The notes: generated by a model not told the origin, from the sequence alone. Positions 1 to 13,619 are shown, counted from the stretch's first letter. The stretch is 64,000 nt of DNA from Sclerurus mexicanus (GCA_013396755.1 VWZF01005259.1:124001-188000), one strand, 5' to 3'. Translations and numbers: made by a program.

Positions 1-61
1 TCAACTCAGACAAAACTAAAAATCCTCACTATGTTTTTTCTTCAAAAGTAAACAGGGTATG

Positions 62-112
62 ATTTGGAGGAGTTTGGTTGTTTTGGTTGTTATGGTTGGT
101 TGTGGGTTTTTT
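62..112 (+). repeat. G/T-rich low-complexity tract
   Basis: This stretch is made almost entirely of G and T, with repeated GGTTGTTTTGG-like units. It is one of about a dozen keto-rich (or, on the other strand, amino-rich) tracts scattered over the window. Confidence 0.7.
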
Positions 113-335
113 CCCCTCACTTTTCCATTCCTCAGTCCAGAAAGGGACTTTGTTTTAATAAAATGCAGTTTATTATTGCACCTTACCAATAAGGCAATTA
201 AAAGCTTTAGGCTTTATCCTAAACCTTTTTTGGACATAGCACCAGAGTTTTGGGTGATCTGAATTATGTTCTTGATTTGACCAGTCATATGCCTCTATTC
301 TTCAACCACATAGTTTTTGTCTGTTTTGTCTTGTA

Positions 336-431
336 GAACTTTCTAGGCTCCCACTGGCTCTCTGCTTTTTCATATATGTCATCCATTACAGTGGAGGAGA
401 TCTTATTCATCATGTTGCAACAAGAAATGGT
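336..431 (+). other. Weak candidate internal exon (96 nt)
   Basis: A pyrimidine-rich stretch ending in TTGTCTTGTAG lies immediately upstream, and the segment ends at a consensus donor, GTAAGT. The 96 nt are a multiple of three and open in two of three frames. One frame ends in a GGDLIHHVATRNG-like string and the other in EEILFIMLQQEMV. I do not recognise either peptide as a known family. Strong splice-like signals occur by chance in AT-rich DNA, and no neighbouring exon is evident, so this is only a candidate, either a cassette exon of a gene extending beyond the left edge or a cryptic exon. Confidence 0.13.
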
Positions 432-3060
432 GGTAAGTCCTAGTCCTCAGATGTAATAAATACATAGAAAGATGCTGATTTTAAATGAGTCTGCAAAACT
501 GCATATTTAAGCTTAGGAAATGGCAAATATTGTATAATCCAAGATCAGGATGTTTTCTTTCACAACCTTAGAGCTGCTTTACTGCAGTTATTGACAGTGT
601 AGTGCATTGTGTGGCACAGATTTCCCTTCTTTCTTGTTTTGTAGCTGCAGACTTCTGGTTTCATCAAAAGCTTCCCTAGCTGGAGAGTAGAACTCATCTT
701 GCTCTAAGTCTGTACAGACTTGTTGACTGTCAAACTGCCTTCAGCTTTGTCTGCTGAACTGTGCTTTTTCTAAAGCTTGACTATCAAAAGAAATGCAAAG
801 ATAGTAAAGGTTGTGGGGCGAAGCGACAGGGATAGACACATCTCTCCCAGGCAAGGAAGCTCCATTAATACATTCATTAACAGCTAGTCATGTGCTACAA
901 CCAAGGTGACAGCATTCTAGAGAAAGAGCAGTAAGATATTTCTCTTAAATGTTTCAGTTCAGTTTCTCACTCCAAAACTGCATTTTCCATTAGCACAGTT
1001 GTTTCTACATTTGTAGCCTCAGCAGTGTACACCATTCTGTGAAACACAGATGAACTTGATGGATTGCTATGGCTGCAGAAGCTGGTATGTCCCAACTTTG
1101 ATTTCATGAACATCCAGGGTGAAGACCATTAATGGAAAAAGATACAATGAATAAAGATGGTGTTAGCAAAAAAAGGTCTTAATTAGCCTACTAGCTAGTT
1201 TGAACCATTGCAAATACTGACGATTAATGTAACTGGATTACACACATGAATCTTCCGAAACTTGCAAATGTTATCAAATTTCATAATAAATATTTGGGAA
1301 GGAGTGACAGAGTTTGATCAGTATTTTAGGGGCAGGCATTGAAGTCTGTCTCTCCTCTCTTCTAGGGAGAAATCTGCTTCTTTCAACAGCTCATTGTGCC
1401 GTAACTAATGAAGTAGAAATGGTCACTGTTGAGCAATATTTTCTTAAAGTAATTCTTTCCTTCCCTGGGCCATGCCAAGTTATTATCTGTATCAGTAAAA
1501 CTATCTACAGGGATTTTATAGACTTAGAAGAGCTGATGGTATTCATTAAAAAATCTGCTACTGTCTTTTCTTAAATCTGTCTTTTAGTGATTCACATTTG
1601 TCATGAACTATTTCAAACAGACAATTTTAATGATGGCAGTAGGGTTTGGGAGCAGGGAAAAATGTTTCAAACCATTTTTGTTTGAAAATATTGGTCTTGG
1701 TTTAAGTAGGTGTTGAAAAATGTCTAACTTTATATAGTAAAATAGCTTTGTGTTAAATATGTGAATATAACTCGCATTCAGCATCTCAGTTTCAAAAGAA
1801 ACAATTGCAGAAAGGATCTCTAGCCATATTCTCAAAGATTCAACATAAATTATGTATTTGTAAGGCCAGATACCCTTCCTTACCATCTGGCATTTAGAAC
1901 AGTAGGTATAGTCAAGACTGGACTGTGTTCAAAGGAATTTTATATAGTGAAATGACTAAAAGACAGAGATAATCTGCAATACAATGGTTGAACTCAGACC
2001 AGAGGGAATGTTCAGAGGCTTGCTGAATGGTAGGCAAAGCAGGTAGGAAGTTGTTTATGGTTACTGTCACAAAGGGGTTGGTTTGTTATTTTTACCACTT
2101 TTCTCCTCAGAGTTCACTCAAGAAAGTTGAGCAAGAAATGCCACATCTAAAGGCTCCTGGGAGGTTTGGTTGCAGACCCCAGAACCCTTTGTTTATTAGC
2201 ATTTCTTCTTGACCTATCTCAGACAGTGGGAAGAGCTGTGGTGCAGTTCTCCAAGTTCCCTTTGTGGTGTTTTAGTATCAGTCCAATTTCCACAGGGCCA
2301 GTGTTCCCAAAAGTAGCAAATATGCTCCTTGGATTCCCTTAAAAATTAACATCCCTGATCGTTCCCTTCTCAGCCTTAGTTTCTGACATTTATTCTGCTA
2401 TCTGCAGTTAAACAATTTTTTCCTTCCATTTCTTTATGGACAGACCATACTGTGATAGCCAGGGGTGTCTCTCCATTTAGATCACAGAGAAATAAAATGG
2501 ACCAGATCAAGTATAAACAAAATATAAAGTCAAAGAAATGAGTAACATCCAAGCAGAATGTGTGCTATTGTGGGTTGCACAAAGACAAGTTCTGAATAGA
2601 AAAAAGTTTAATTTCATTGGAATATAAAAAAGATATCAGAGAAATTCATTCAAGTACCAAACAGAGGAATAAATATTTTCAAAGACTAGAAGTCCGGCTA
2701 TGCTAAAGCTAGAGTTATATTAGGTTAGTAATCCTTTATTGTTTGTTCCTTCTCCAGATCGACGTTCTTTTGTGATGGCATAGCCTTTGGACTGTGATTC
2801 ACATTGAATGCAAACAGTATGGGGCTGCAGGAAAAAAAGTAACCATACAATGAATTGAAAATGAATGTTATATTCCTTTTAGTCATATGTTGATCAATCA
2901 TTGATTGTGGCAGTTTATAGTCATCATAAGATTTGGCCTTATATTAGGAGTTTTTAGCAGAAGCTCTCATGCTGAGAATTCTTTGTTGAATAGTACATAT
3001 TGTAAATGCTGAATAATACCAAGAGATTAGTTGCTGGAGTAAGCCTATTTAAATTTAGAA

Positions 3061-3110
3061 TTAAATTAATTAGTTAATTAGTTATATTTAGTTATTTATC
3101 TATTTAGTTG
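3061..3110. repeat. Degenerate TTAGTTA low-complexity repeat
   Basis: Repeated TTAGTTA/ATTTAGTT units in a pure A/T/G context form an imperfect short-period repeat of about 50 bp. No function is evident. Confidence 0.6.
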
Positions 3111-4200
3111 TGTTTTTCACTCCACTCTTGCAGTGCTTCGATTGTAACTATTTTAATGTGTTAGTGAACTCTGAGTATGAAAATAAGGAAGAAAAGAAAG
3201 AGACCAGTCACGTTACTGTGTCATATCTGTGAGATTCAGAAAGAATATAGCATTAATCACATAATAAACAGTGTGGAGTTTATTATTTAAAAAGCTATTC
3301 CAGCTTCAAATTACCATTGGTAGCTACAAGCTAGAGATCACCTTCAGATCAGCTGTCTTCTCTCTGCCTTAAATTATTCATATTGCAACCTCTGTTGTTC
3401 ACTCAAAGTTTTCTGTGTTGGAATAAGTATTTTAAAACTGTGGGAGCAGAAATATGTATATAAAGACTACTATAATACCTGTATCTCAGCAAAGTTCAGA
3501 TACTCCAGCAACAGTGTAAATGTCTATCATCAGAAATGGATGAGAGCAATTAATGTACTTGGTTCTTTTTTCGAAGCTTTGACTGAAAGATGGGTAAGCA
3601 GAGTAAAAAAAACCCAGTAACAATGGAGATTTAATAGGAACTGATGGTAGTGAGCAACTCCAGAAATCAGATCTTGAGTCTAGACTTAAAAAAATTGTAA
3701 TATCTGCATGTAGCAAATCCTTATTTTTTTCTGGCAGTGCTGTTGAAGAGATTTCTGCTCATGAAGTAAAAATAACAGAAAGCTTTAAGTTTGTTCTGCC
3801 TTTTAATAGCACACCATAGGAAACCATTTGTGGTGCATATGAAAAAGTAAATCAGTCTTGTGAAGCTCAGGGGTGAAACTGCATGTTCATGAGCATCATC
3901 CATTGGCATTTTATTTATCAAATAGCTCTGTATAGATGTGGAGCACTTCTGTAACAACTGTTATTGGACCTAGTTTGGGAATGTCAGTGGATGTGTCTGA
4001 AATTTGAAATGGTTTACATGTGCACAGATACAGGCAATGGGAAATGCTGTCAGGGAGGCAGGGTGTCTCTGTTAGCAGTGAGTGCTGGATGCCCACTACT
4101 CACTCTGCAAGGGAAACCTTCCCTCAAGAAATCATCCAGTCAAGGAAGTTTCTGAACCCTGGTCTTGATATAAAAGCTCTGGTGAAGTAACCTCATTCAC

Positions 4201-5110
4201 TGGTTCCAGCCACAGATATATATTCTTTGGGGTCTGGCTTGTCCGTAACTCAGTTGTTCCAGATGATAGCATGGCTATCCTCGAGCTGTCCAGTGCTTCA
4301 GGCACCGGCCAGTCACTGTTTTGGCTGCTACTTCCCCTTTCTCTTTCCCTGGGAAGCTTCTAGAGGGCAGTTGTTACAGAATTTCCTCTCATCTTCTTCC
4401 CAATGGATGTGTTCTGACCTCTATCCACAGTGCCAGTGGGTGCTGAGCTTCTGAAGAAGCAGTACCTGATCTGGTACAACCAGAATGGGACACCAAAATT
4501 AGGGTGCTCCTTGATTGGGAACTCACTGGCCTTAGTACAACAGCTGCTTTGTGCAAAAGGGTAAATTCTCTGTTCTTTAAAACAAAAGGGCCCCATCTGA
4601 GCTGTTGAGAGAAGTCACTGCTCCACGCCAACAGCTGAACTGTGCTGGTCTCTGTCCAGGAGAGTGCTGGGCCAGAAGGTACCAATAACTTAACAGTATG
4701 GGGTTGAGGTCCCTGCCCTGGCCATGTTCAACTTACAGTCACGGATACAGCCTCCCTGCCTAGAGGTGCTCACATGGTAACCCTGGCTTTTAAAACTCTT
4801 TGTGTGAATTATGGCTCCTTGCTGTGTAAGACTACACCAAACTCACTGTAAAAATTCAGCTCTCTGCTGATACTAGAACAGAAGAATCAGCTGCCCAAAC
4901 CTTCTCTGCAAACTGCTAGAGCTCTGACTGGGCTCTTCTCTGCTGTTCATGCCCTCTTACCTTCCTGCCACGTTTTGGTGCAGGATGAGCACAATATAGC
5001 GGAGTTGAACCACACCTCACACACGACCGTTCCTCCTCTCCAGGTCCTCAGTACCAGCCTGGCTGCTGAAGCAGGCTCTAGCTCTTCTCTTTATGCTAAC
5101 AGGCAGTGTT
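4201..5110. other. GC-richer patch, unidentified
   Basis: Base composition is visibly richer in G and C than the flanks, and open frames of 75-98 codons overlap on both strands (4227-4454 plus; 4360-4596 and 4389-4685 minus). None resembles a known family, and no convincing splice-site pair delimits them. It may be an old, unrecognisable repeat or an unannotated transcript part. I see no decisive signal. Confidence 0.3.
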
Positions 5111-8100
5111 TTTTTCCCGTGCTGGGTAATTAAATAATGCCTGGGGCTGGAGAATAACACAGTATCTGGATTTTTTGCATACCCTCAATTCTTCACAGCA
5201 AGTGTTTGTGAAATAATGGGAAGTATTACTGAGCAATTTGATTTCATGAATTGTTCATACTGATGGCAAAGCATTCCCTAATTATATAATAAACATCTGT
5301 TCTGCTTGATTAAGTACCCTCAGAACAGAACCATTTCAGAGTGTCTTCTTTCACTTGCTTAACCAGTGCAAAGATCTTAATTTTACTTTTTTAAGTGGTG
5401 TCTGCAATGTTTGCTGACCTTCATTTGACAAAACTAAAATGACAACAAGGAAAATAAATTGCTGAAATGAAAAGGTGGTTTGTAAAGTCTTTAAACTGTC
5501 CATTGAGCTGAAGTGCAATATGTCAGTAAGATTCAGAGGATACCATGTAGTCTTGTGGAAAATTCTTATGTTCTTGGAAAATTTAGGTTTGATTTGTATA
5601 CTTCCCTGCGATCAGTAGCCATAGCTAAAATGGTAGCAAATTTCTAGCTCTAAATGTCCCCAAAAGAGAAGTGGTCAGTTCTTTGAGTGCTGAGCTTTAT
5701 TCTTTCTAAAAGCATTGAAATGCATCACACACTGTTAGATCAATGGACTTCAAGGGTAGGAATCTTTTATATGGAAGCTTACAACAGCCCTGCTAGGACA
5801 AGTTACTGATGCAGCAGGGTTGGAGTATTTATTCTTTCATGTGCTTCCCCAGTAAAGGCCTAAATGTCCTGAAAGCAAAGGGCAATCAATAACTCATCAG
5901 ACATAATGTAAAATGAAACTAATGTTTCAATTAGGTACCATTCCATGAAGGTACCAATTAGAAATAAAAATAGTTTAAGTAATTAAGCAACCTTTTAAAA
6001 GCATTTGAGGATGGGAGCTGTTCTGTTTTCGCAAGTGGCATATTCTAATGAGAATCTCTTGTCAATAGCTGCCAGAGATGCATGGCTTCAGATGCTAAAC
6101 TGGGTTATTTCCACAAATAGTACCTCTAGCATATTGAGTTCCGTTGGCTACCACAGTGAAAGATTTGTCATCTTCATTTAAATGCATTTCTGGTGTTCCT
6201 AAAGGTGTTTTTTACATGCCTACATGTTTGAGAAACACAATGAAGATAGAAGATATAGTAAGGTCTATTTCATAAAAGCCTATGGCTTAGGTTCAGTTTG
6301 CTCTCTGCTTCACTTGTGTAATACCTGTGAGAATCAATTAAAGTTTTTGTAGCACAGCTGAGAGATATTGGTCCTATTTATTATTATTAATTTATTTTTT
6401 ACATCACAGCTGAGGGATTTTAAATTTAGAAGTTCAACTCATTTTTTTTTTTGCTTTTCTTTCAAGTTTTCTTTTAAAGAAAAATCTCCCAGAATCTCTA
6501 AGGAACAGAACCTAGAATTTAACCACCTTGATTACTTTGTCTCCTGAATAATTTGTGGTGAAATGTTGTTTTCCTTTACTATGACACAAGTGTGGGTTAA
6601 CCTGAAATTTTTTATTGCTTCTTTGTAATAAGAAAAAATTATTTCTCAAAAGAATAGGATCTGTGGATGAAATGCATCATTTACTTCAAGGTTATTACAG
6701 ATGGTTGAAAATATTCTATACAAATAAATCGTAGAAAAATGAGTATTTTCAAAGTCAGGGGTTTTTGGACTTTGTTTTATTTTTCTAATATTAACTCTCT
6801 GGGGATTTTTTTTTTAAATCAAAAAGCATAATGATAAATGTGAATATTTTTCTTTTACATAAAAATACTGTAATTTGGTTGAGCTGACATAAAAGCATAG
6901 GACAGCTGTGACATGGTTGCCTTGTCTGCCTTATGTCTTATGACAAAAATTACTTACTGAACTTCAAATATTAGGAAAAAAAAGTCCTCCATGCTTTAGA
7001 AATATCAGTTACTGTCCTCTGGTGTAAGTATGGATGCTGATCTAGTTGGACTAGTGTACTGAGAAGATCTTGTGAATTCCAAACCCCCTGAGATAGGAGA
7101 CTTAGCTGTTTAAAATGGAAAATCACATGATCAAAGGCAGCTCATTTGATAGTGTTGCAAACAGCAAGAACCAGATTGCATCTGCTTAGGCCAGCCAAGT
7201 CCACCATGAAAAGAAGGAAATTAAAAATGGAAATTCCAAGATAATATTAAAGTTCACACTTTACTACAGCTTTACTCTTATGTTTCTTTTTACAGGAACT
7301 ATGATAAATATCCTGTTTACCAAACAGAGCTTCTTTAAGTATGGAAAAGACTGGGGGAACACATTTTGTTCCTGTTAGAGAGCATTATTTGAATTCTGCA
7401 ATGTTGTTAAACCATTGTGGGCAGGGTCTCTCTCATAGAAAGAAAGAATGAGAATTAAACTTCAGTTTAGTGATTCATGAACATCTCAAAGATTTGGAAA
7501 GGGGGAGAACTGGGTCCCAGTGTGTAGGGGGTTAGGGTTGTCAGGGAGGAAATAGAAAGTCAGTAATAATCACTTTTGGATTTTCCCTTTCTGACTGCAC
7601 GCTCATTTTGTCCATGTGGAATGCTTTACTAAAGGCAATGTCCAAACTTTGGTTCCTGTTTACATATGTGTGGGTTCTTCATCTTTCCTTTCCTGAGGTG
7701 TCTGTTTTTCCTGATGGACTGCATAAGAATCCTGTATTCTGTATTACAGTGCTTGGATAACTTCCTGAAAGGTCTGCTGTTTCTCAGCCAGAAAATACAT
7801 TTTTTTTGTGTGTTACACAGTATAAGGAAGATTGAATAACTGCAATGAACTTAAAAGAGACTGGAAATCTTGTATTGAAGAGGGTGGAGGTTTTTTCAGG
7901 AGGAACTATCAAAATAGAAGCTTCCTTACATGTATTTATTACTGCAGAGAAAATGAGGTGTCAAATAGCCAGAGAGTTCTGATAGCTGTGTTTTATTTTT
8001 GGAAAGCATCAGAACTATTATTTCTATCAGGTTTTTTTCCCCCTAGGCTTAAAATTTGTTACCCAGTGAACCTTACCTTCCCAAACTATCTTTTCTGAAG

Positions 8101-11100
8101 CACTGCATATCCCAGAATGTAGATTTGGATTTAAAAAGGGGCAGGATGTGATGTGTGGGCATATGGCTACTGTTCCATATATAGAATATTACCCTCAGCA
8201 GTGTTAACATTCCAGCTGCAGAGATCACTCATGCATATGCATAGTCCTCCAGGAACAGAAAAGGTAGGATTATTGCGTGTGTCTAAAAGTCTTAATTAAC
8301 AGATTTCAGCAAGGTGAATGGTTGGTAAAACTTATTGCAAGCATCACTTTAGTAGTATGTGTGTGAAAAGCTAGGATATGCAGGAGGTGAACTGTATAAT
8401 TACTGTGGTCTAAAAACCTATAAAAAATGTTATCTGGTTTTTATTGAGTAGAGATATATGACACGTATTTTTTGAGTAAAATGAATACCAAGCTGCACTG
8501 GACTCCAACCTGCCTGGAAGCAGAATTTGGACTTTCTTTTCCTTTTCTGATCCACTTGAATGAATGGAGTCAACAGCAGAAAATATGAGCTTTCTTTTAA
8601 CAGATGAAGTGCAGGAAGGCATTTAATTAAATTAAAGCTCAGAAAATGTTAAACCTGTGAAAGGAAATACTTTTTCTAGGCTCCATGTAATTTCTTTTCA
8701 TTGCTTCTTGAATGCATTTCAGACATAGGTGTATGACCAAGCTACTGTGCCAAACTAACCAACAGACAGATTTGTCACCTCTCTTGGAGTAACTGCTCAA
8801 GTGCTTGCAAACTCCTCACTGGAAGATTACCTTGCCAAACTTCTCAAATTCCTACAGATTTGTATCAGAGAAATTGAGCACTGGAAGTCCATTTCAGCTA
8901 TTATTGTGGAGGCCTGTGGCACTACTCTGCTCCATTCCTTTCGGTTGTAAGTAATAATGGGCATCCTCCCATCCAACTGGAAGAGCGGGATTAGCAGAGT
9001 CTGTATCACTCATTGTGATTCATTGCCAGGCAGGGTAAATCTGGCTGCCACAAGGGCTATTGGGAGGGCAAACAGAACTCACCTCTCAGCTACTCAGGGT
9101 TGTCAGCCAAGAAAAGAAGCCCATTGTTGTGTCCTGATGGTTTCTGTCTGACTGCTGACAAGACCAGTGCTGTAGTCTTACCTATTTGTCATGCTTTTGG
9201 GCAGATCATGTGCCCATGGTGATAGGAATCCCACAGCTGTGTGGGCATGCTGCATGTTTCTTTGCCTTTTTCTTCCTGTGGAAGAAACACTTAAATTTGA
9301 GGCCATAATTCTCCTTGTTGACTTTTTGGTAGGTACTGATTTTTCTTTCTCTTGCCTCTCTCCTTTACCCAGCAATCAAAAGTGTGATTTTTGTAAGGAA
9401 GCTCCTGCCAAGAACCTCTCCAGAAATCTAGTTCTGGAAGCAGGACCGCATCCCTGGTACACTTCTTACTCATTAATCACATGTATCATTTGACCCCATG
9501 TCAGTGCTATATAATCAAGGACATAGGAATTTGTCATGAGGGTAAGACAGTGTATGTGAGATAGTCGGTGCCCATATTTATATATGGGATATATATTTAT
9601 GGATTTATGGATTCAGGGTGGTCCAAGGTTGTGGTGGTGCCTTTTTTTAATTGACCTTAAAACGTTCATTCACAAAAAATGTGCATGCATGTTCTGCTAG
9701 ATGCTGGAAGTTTTTCCCACCAGTTGAAGGTTTTCTGCTTTAAGGTTCTACTTGAAGTTTTTTCAGGCTGCAGTCCATCTATATCTCCCATTGGAAAGAT
9801 ATTTCTCCCAGTCCATATTTCCATGGAACTGCCCAGAAAAACATTGCAATAAAATACGCTTCTGCATGCACAGCTTACGTGTCTTTCACTAGTTTTTTTG
9901 CACCTGGCTGTATAATGGAATTCAGCTTTTTAGTGAAGGGGTCTGAAATGTTTCTCACCTTTTAAACATTTTACCTGTTCTTTCTCTGGTATGTTATTAG
10001 AAATCTCAGCTTAGTAATATGCTGTTTGTTGCCTCGTCTTGTTTAAATGAAATGATATTTCACATATGGTACTACTGAGTTGATTACTACATTTATCTAG
10101 GCTTCAATTTTTGAATGGTCTGCAGAAGCACCCAGGAATTCCAAGTATCATGTATGTGTGAAAGCATTAGGTCAAGACAAATTGTTTTGAAATTCTATAC
10201 AAATAATAATCCTAAAAAACTATATTTCACTGGGTTTATCTGTGTATGTGACAACTGTGCTAAAATAATCTGAAAGTGCTCCTCCGAGTGAAGTTACTGC
10301 TCTCAATACTCCTGACAAACAAAACAATTTCTTTCTTTAGTAGCACATACTCCTGTTTTATTGTGTCTCGTTCTTGGAAGCAGGAATGCATTTTGAGGGC
10401 ATGACACCGCAGTGAGATCCTGTGGCACATATGACATTGTGACAAATGGCTACATTGCAACTTAGAATATGATAAAGACTGTGGCCAATATTGCTCAAAC
10501 AAACAAAACAAAAAACCCAAATCCAAACGAAAACCCCTTTCACTGGAAAGAAACAGTCGTATAGTCTCCAGAGGGAAATCTAGAAATCTTCAGGGGGGCC
10601 CCCAATGCTTTAAAGTTGTACAAAACCCTTTTCACACCACCCCAAGAGAAAATCTCATTCTCTGCATAAAACATAATTCTCTGTGGTGGTACTCTTGATT
10701 CTAGGTTGCACATTATAAATGTAATGAAGAGGAACATTACTGATGAAGTTAGAAAACAGGAGTCTTTGCTGACATTTGTGGAACATCATTGCCAACAGGC
10801 ATATGTAAAGATTTACTGTTTATAGCAGTGGTAAGCTATGATGCTGTGCCTCTGACTCATGGGAGCTATATATTTTGTTCTTTAATGCTCATTAGTGTTG
10901 TAGGAGGCTCAGATTTTAAAAGGGTTTGCCTAGGTAGGTTGTCAGTTGGTGATGAACATAATTGGTGCACTGAATCTTTCTGACAGCTCACAATCATAAT
11001 TATTTTCAGAATATCAACAGAAGAGCTGTAATGCATGGTTTATAGCATTTAGCTGGTGGTTTGTGCAATGGTGGGCTTTGTTTCGCAGTTATATCTACCA

Positions 11101-11537
11101 CACCAAAGCAATTTTCTATTCTCTCACCTTCTGTGGCATTTTCTATCTAAAATCTGTTCATATTACACACTGCCAAAGCTATGGGATTTGCTAAGACTGC
11201 ATGGGTGTAGCGGAAATCTGCAGTTTGGTGGCAACATTTTTAATTATAGATTTCATAGCTATAGCATCTCTCTATAGAAACCAAAAGTTTAATTACAGGA
11301 AAGCAGTGCTAATCAGGGAGGGAAATACTATAGCATTACAGTAAATAAATGCAACAGGAAAAAAGTTATTCAGTTTGCTAGCTACTGCCAGTGCTCATGA
11401 AGATTTCCATTTTCCCTCAGTGATCTCTGATGGGATGCACCTCCTGTCCTCAGAATCACTGCTTTTGCCCCAGCAGCCAGAGCCCCACTCTGCACTCATG
11501 GCACTTGACCCTCGTGCTTTTTCCCTGCGGAATGAGG
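5111..11537. other. AT-rich unique sequence, no gene seen
   Basis: Only short overlapping open frames without recognisable motifs are present. An A/C-only tract lies at 10494-10538. No retroelement was recognised by eye in this stretch, although very old copies could be missed. Confidence 0.55.
10494..10538 (-). repeat. A/C-rich low-complexity tract (G/T-rich on minus strand)
   Basis: This is a run built from AAAC and CCC units with virtually no G or T. It is the complementary-strand version of the G/T tracts at 62-112, 15889-15932 and 56600-56711. Confidence 0.65.
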
Positions 11538-11804
11538 TCATTGCCTGATCTTATCTGTAAGCCCCCATGGGGTCATGGTCATCAGGAGGTGCATCACACA
11601 TGTCTTCAAGACATGGGTGGAGAAGTCTGTGCCAACCAGTCTACAGTGCAGAGCTGCAAATATTTGGGGTGGAAGCTTTTGTGCCCAAAACATCTGCCTG
11701 AAGAACTGCACGCCTGCTTCAGCATAGCTGCCTGGACACATCGTGCTTCTGGTAGTGCTGGCCTTTACCTCCTTGATGGCCAGGTTCAGATCAAAGGGAT
11801 GCAT
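11538..11804 (-). pseudogene. ITPRIP-like (ITPRIPL1-type) gene fragment, decayed
   Basis: The minus strand reads open for 88 codons. Its second half contains LVGTDFSTHVLKTCVMHLL, which closely resembles the conserved segment of inositol 1,4,5-trisphosphate receptor-interacting protein-like proteins (family pattern L-x-GT-x-FSTY-x-x-KTVVMHLL). Just before it, GSYAEAGVQFFRQM matches the family's ESYAVAEAKFFRH-type region in the right order and spacing. Family members are normally several hundred residues long. Here the amino-terminal part is missing: an A-run and AT-rich DNA lie immediately upstream. The frame also closes before the conserved carboxy-terminal region, so the copy is truncated at both ends and almost certainly non-functional. 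ITPRIPL-like genes are known to be multi-copy in birds. The opposite-strand 142-codon frame at 11430-11858 is a shadow of this fossil. The assignment rests on remembered family motifs. Confidence 0.55.
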
Positions 11805-12691
11805 TTTTTTTTACTTTTGCTCTATGTTATGTGTCAATTACATATTACTATATATTAAATATTAGACATGAAGTCTAAACTTGATACAATAGAGAAGGTC
11901 TTCAACAAGTGCTACAAAGATTAATCTTTCTACCATACTTGAGTACAAGAACATCATAACACTTCTCAAGGAATTTCTAGGTAAGTTGCTTTCTCAAAGT
12001 TTTCCATGAGGAAATATCAAAACACTTATAAACTACCTGCTTCACATTCAGAAAAAAAAAGCAGGTAATTTCTGGTTTTCTGTAAAATGTAGGATGGAGT
12101 GAAAATTATTAGTCTACATATGTCTTCCCCTCCATCTTCAACACAGCAAATTCGTCTATTTTTTTTTTTAAATTTTTCAACATCTTCTACTGTTTAAAAA
12201 ACCTTCACAAATGTGACACAGTCTTACTGGATTGATGTTTTTTCCTATCTGGAAAAAAACATAAAAAATTACAATATTTTTTATATTAACTAGGAAATAA
12301 ATGAAAAACACCAAAAAATAAACAATCATTGTTTGTTTTCATTCAATAGTGATAAAATCCAACTCTATTTTGGGACAAATGAAGACTCCCTGATTGTGGA
12401 ACTCCAATGAAAACAGAGTCTGTAGTCCTTAGTTAGTGGAATTCTTGGAGAACTCTGTGCTACCATTCTAGTTTTTATCAGTCCCAGCACCTTGTGATGT
12501 GTCTGAATGTCCTGGATTCATGGACATGCTGTGAACCAGCAATGACTATTCAGGAAGCAAAATCTGTTCTTCAGGAATTGTAACCAGCTTATGAATACAA
12601 TGACCCAGAACAGTCTATTCAAAACCAAACTGCCCTATTTTCAGAGTGACAAGAAAAAATCATGACAAAAAGAGGGTACATTGTCATATTT

Positions 12692-12726
12692 AAAAAAAAA
12701 AAAAACCAACAAAAAACCCCCCCTCC
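12692..12726 (-). repeat. A-run plus A/C tract
   Basis: A homopolymer of about 14 A runs into ACC/AAC units and then a C-run. There is no adjacent recognisable retroelement body for which this would be the tail. Confidence 0.7.
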
Positions 12727-13599
12727 AACTCTCAATGGATGTACTTAAAAGCAAAAGAGGCCACATAGAAACATAAGACTCCATGAAAAAAGCTGGATAT
12801 ATAAAGGACACAAAATATTATAGACAGTTTGCGAACCCACAATAATTTCATCAGTTCTAGTCTGCTGGGTTTTGCACTGGCATATGACTTTTAGGACTCA
12901 ATAAGCGTGGTGTTGGAGTGATAACAGTGCACACTGCTGACTTGAGAGTTATTTCAGTAGGGATAGCAGATACCTGAGAGCGGATTCTGAGGTGGTGTAA
13001 TTTCTTGTGGCTCTAATGCATTTTAGCTCTGCTGATTTACATCTGCTGAGAATCTTATCTATGGGAATTCCTTGATGCTCAGTGCTATTATTCTGACACC
13101 TGCCAAAATGTCAATGGGAAATGGACCATAAAAATATCACTCCTTGATGGAAATGAATGTAACTTTAAGATCACTCATTTGTGTTAGCCAGATTTTGTTC
13201 TCATCCTAATAGGACTTTTAAATATCTGTTTCACTGCCAGGACAAATGGCTGAGCATTAACTACTGCAAATGAATGCAGAACTATAAAACTTCAGTACAA
13301 TCATCTAATTTATTTCTTAATTTTCCGTTAGCATAGAACCGATCTTCTATTGCAGAACATTGTGGTGTCAATTGGGTGCTATATATTTGACATGTAGAAA
13401 AAGAATCTGTATTCTTGAGAATGCAGACTTATGAAGATTTTTACAATCACTTTAAAAATACTTCACAAAGAAAAGTAATTCATTATTTTTATTTTATGGC
13501 TCAAGAATAGGTTGTTTAGAAAGGTGAAGTGACTTTTTCAAGATATTCAGTGAGGGGAAATAAAATATTGTTAACATGACAATGGTACTTTATAATAAA

Positions 13600-13619
13600 T
13601 GTCATTTTATAAAATGACA
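13600..13619. repeat. Perfect 20-bp palindrome
   Basis: The arms TGTCATTTTA and TAAAATGACA are exact reverse complements with no spacer. It lies in AT-rich DNA outside any recognised element. Confidence 0.8.

Larger units (their letters stand above)
1..4200. other. AT-rich unique sequence, no gene seen
   Basis: Apart from the weak exon candidate at 336-431, only short non-homologous open frames are present on both strands. A G/T-only tract lies at 62-112 and a TTAGTTA-type low-complexity tract at 3061-3110. No recognisable transposon, RNA gene or promoter was seen. Confidence 0.6.

Noticed and set aside
11430..11858. 142-codon plus-strand open frame
   Set aside because: It is antisense to the ITPRIP-like fossil, which explains its openness and composition. 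No family similarity on the plus strand.
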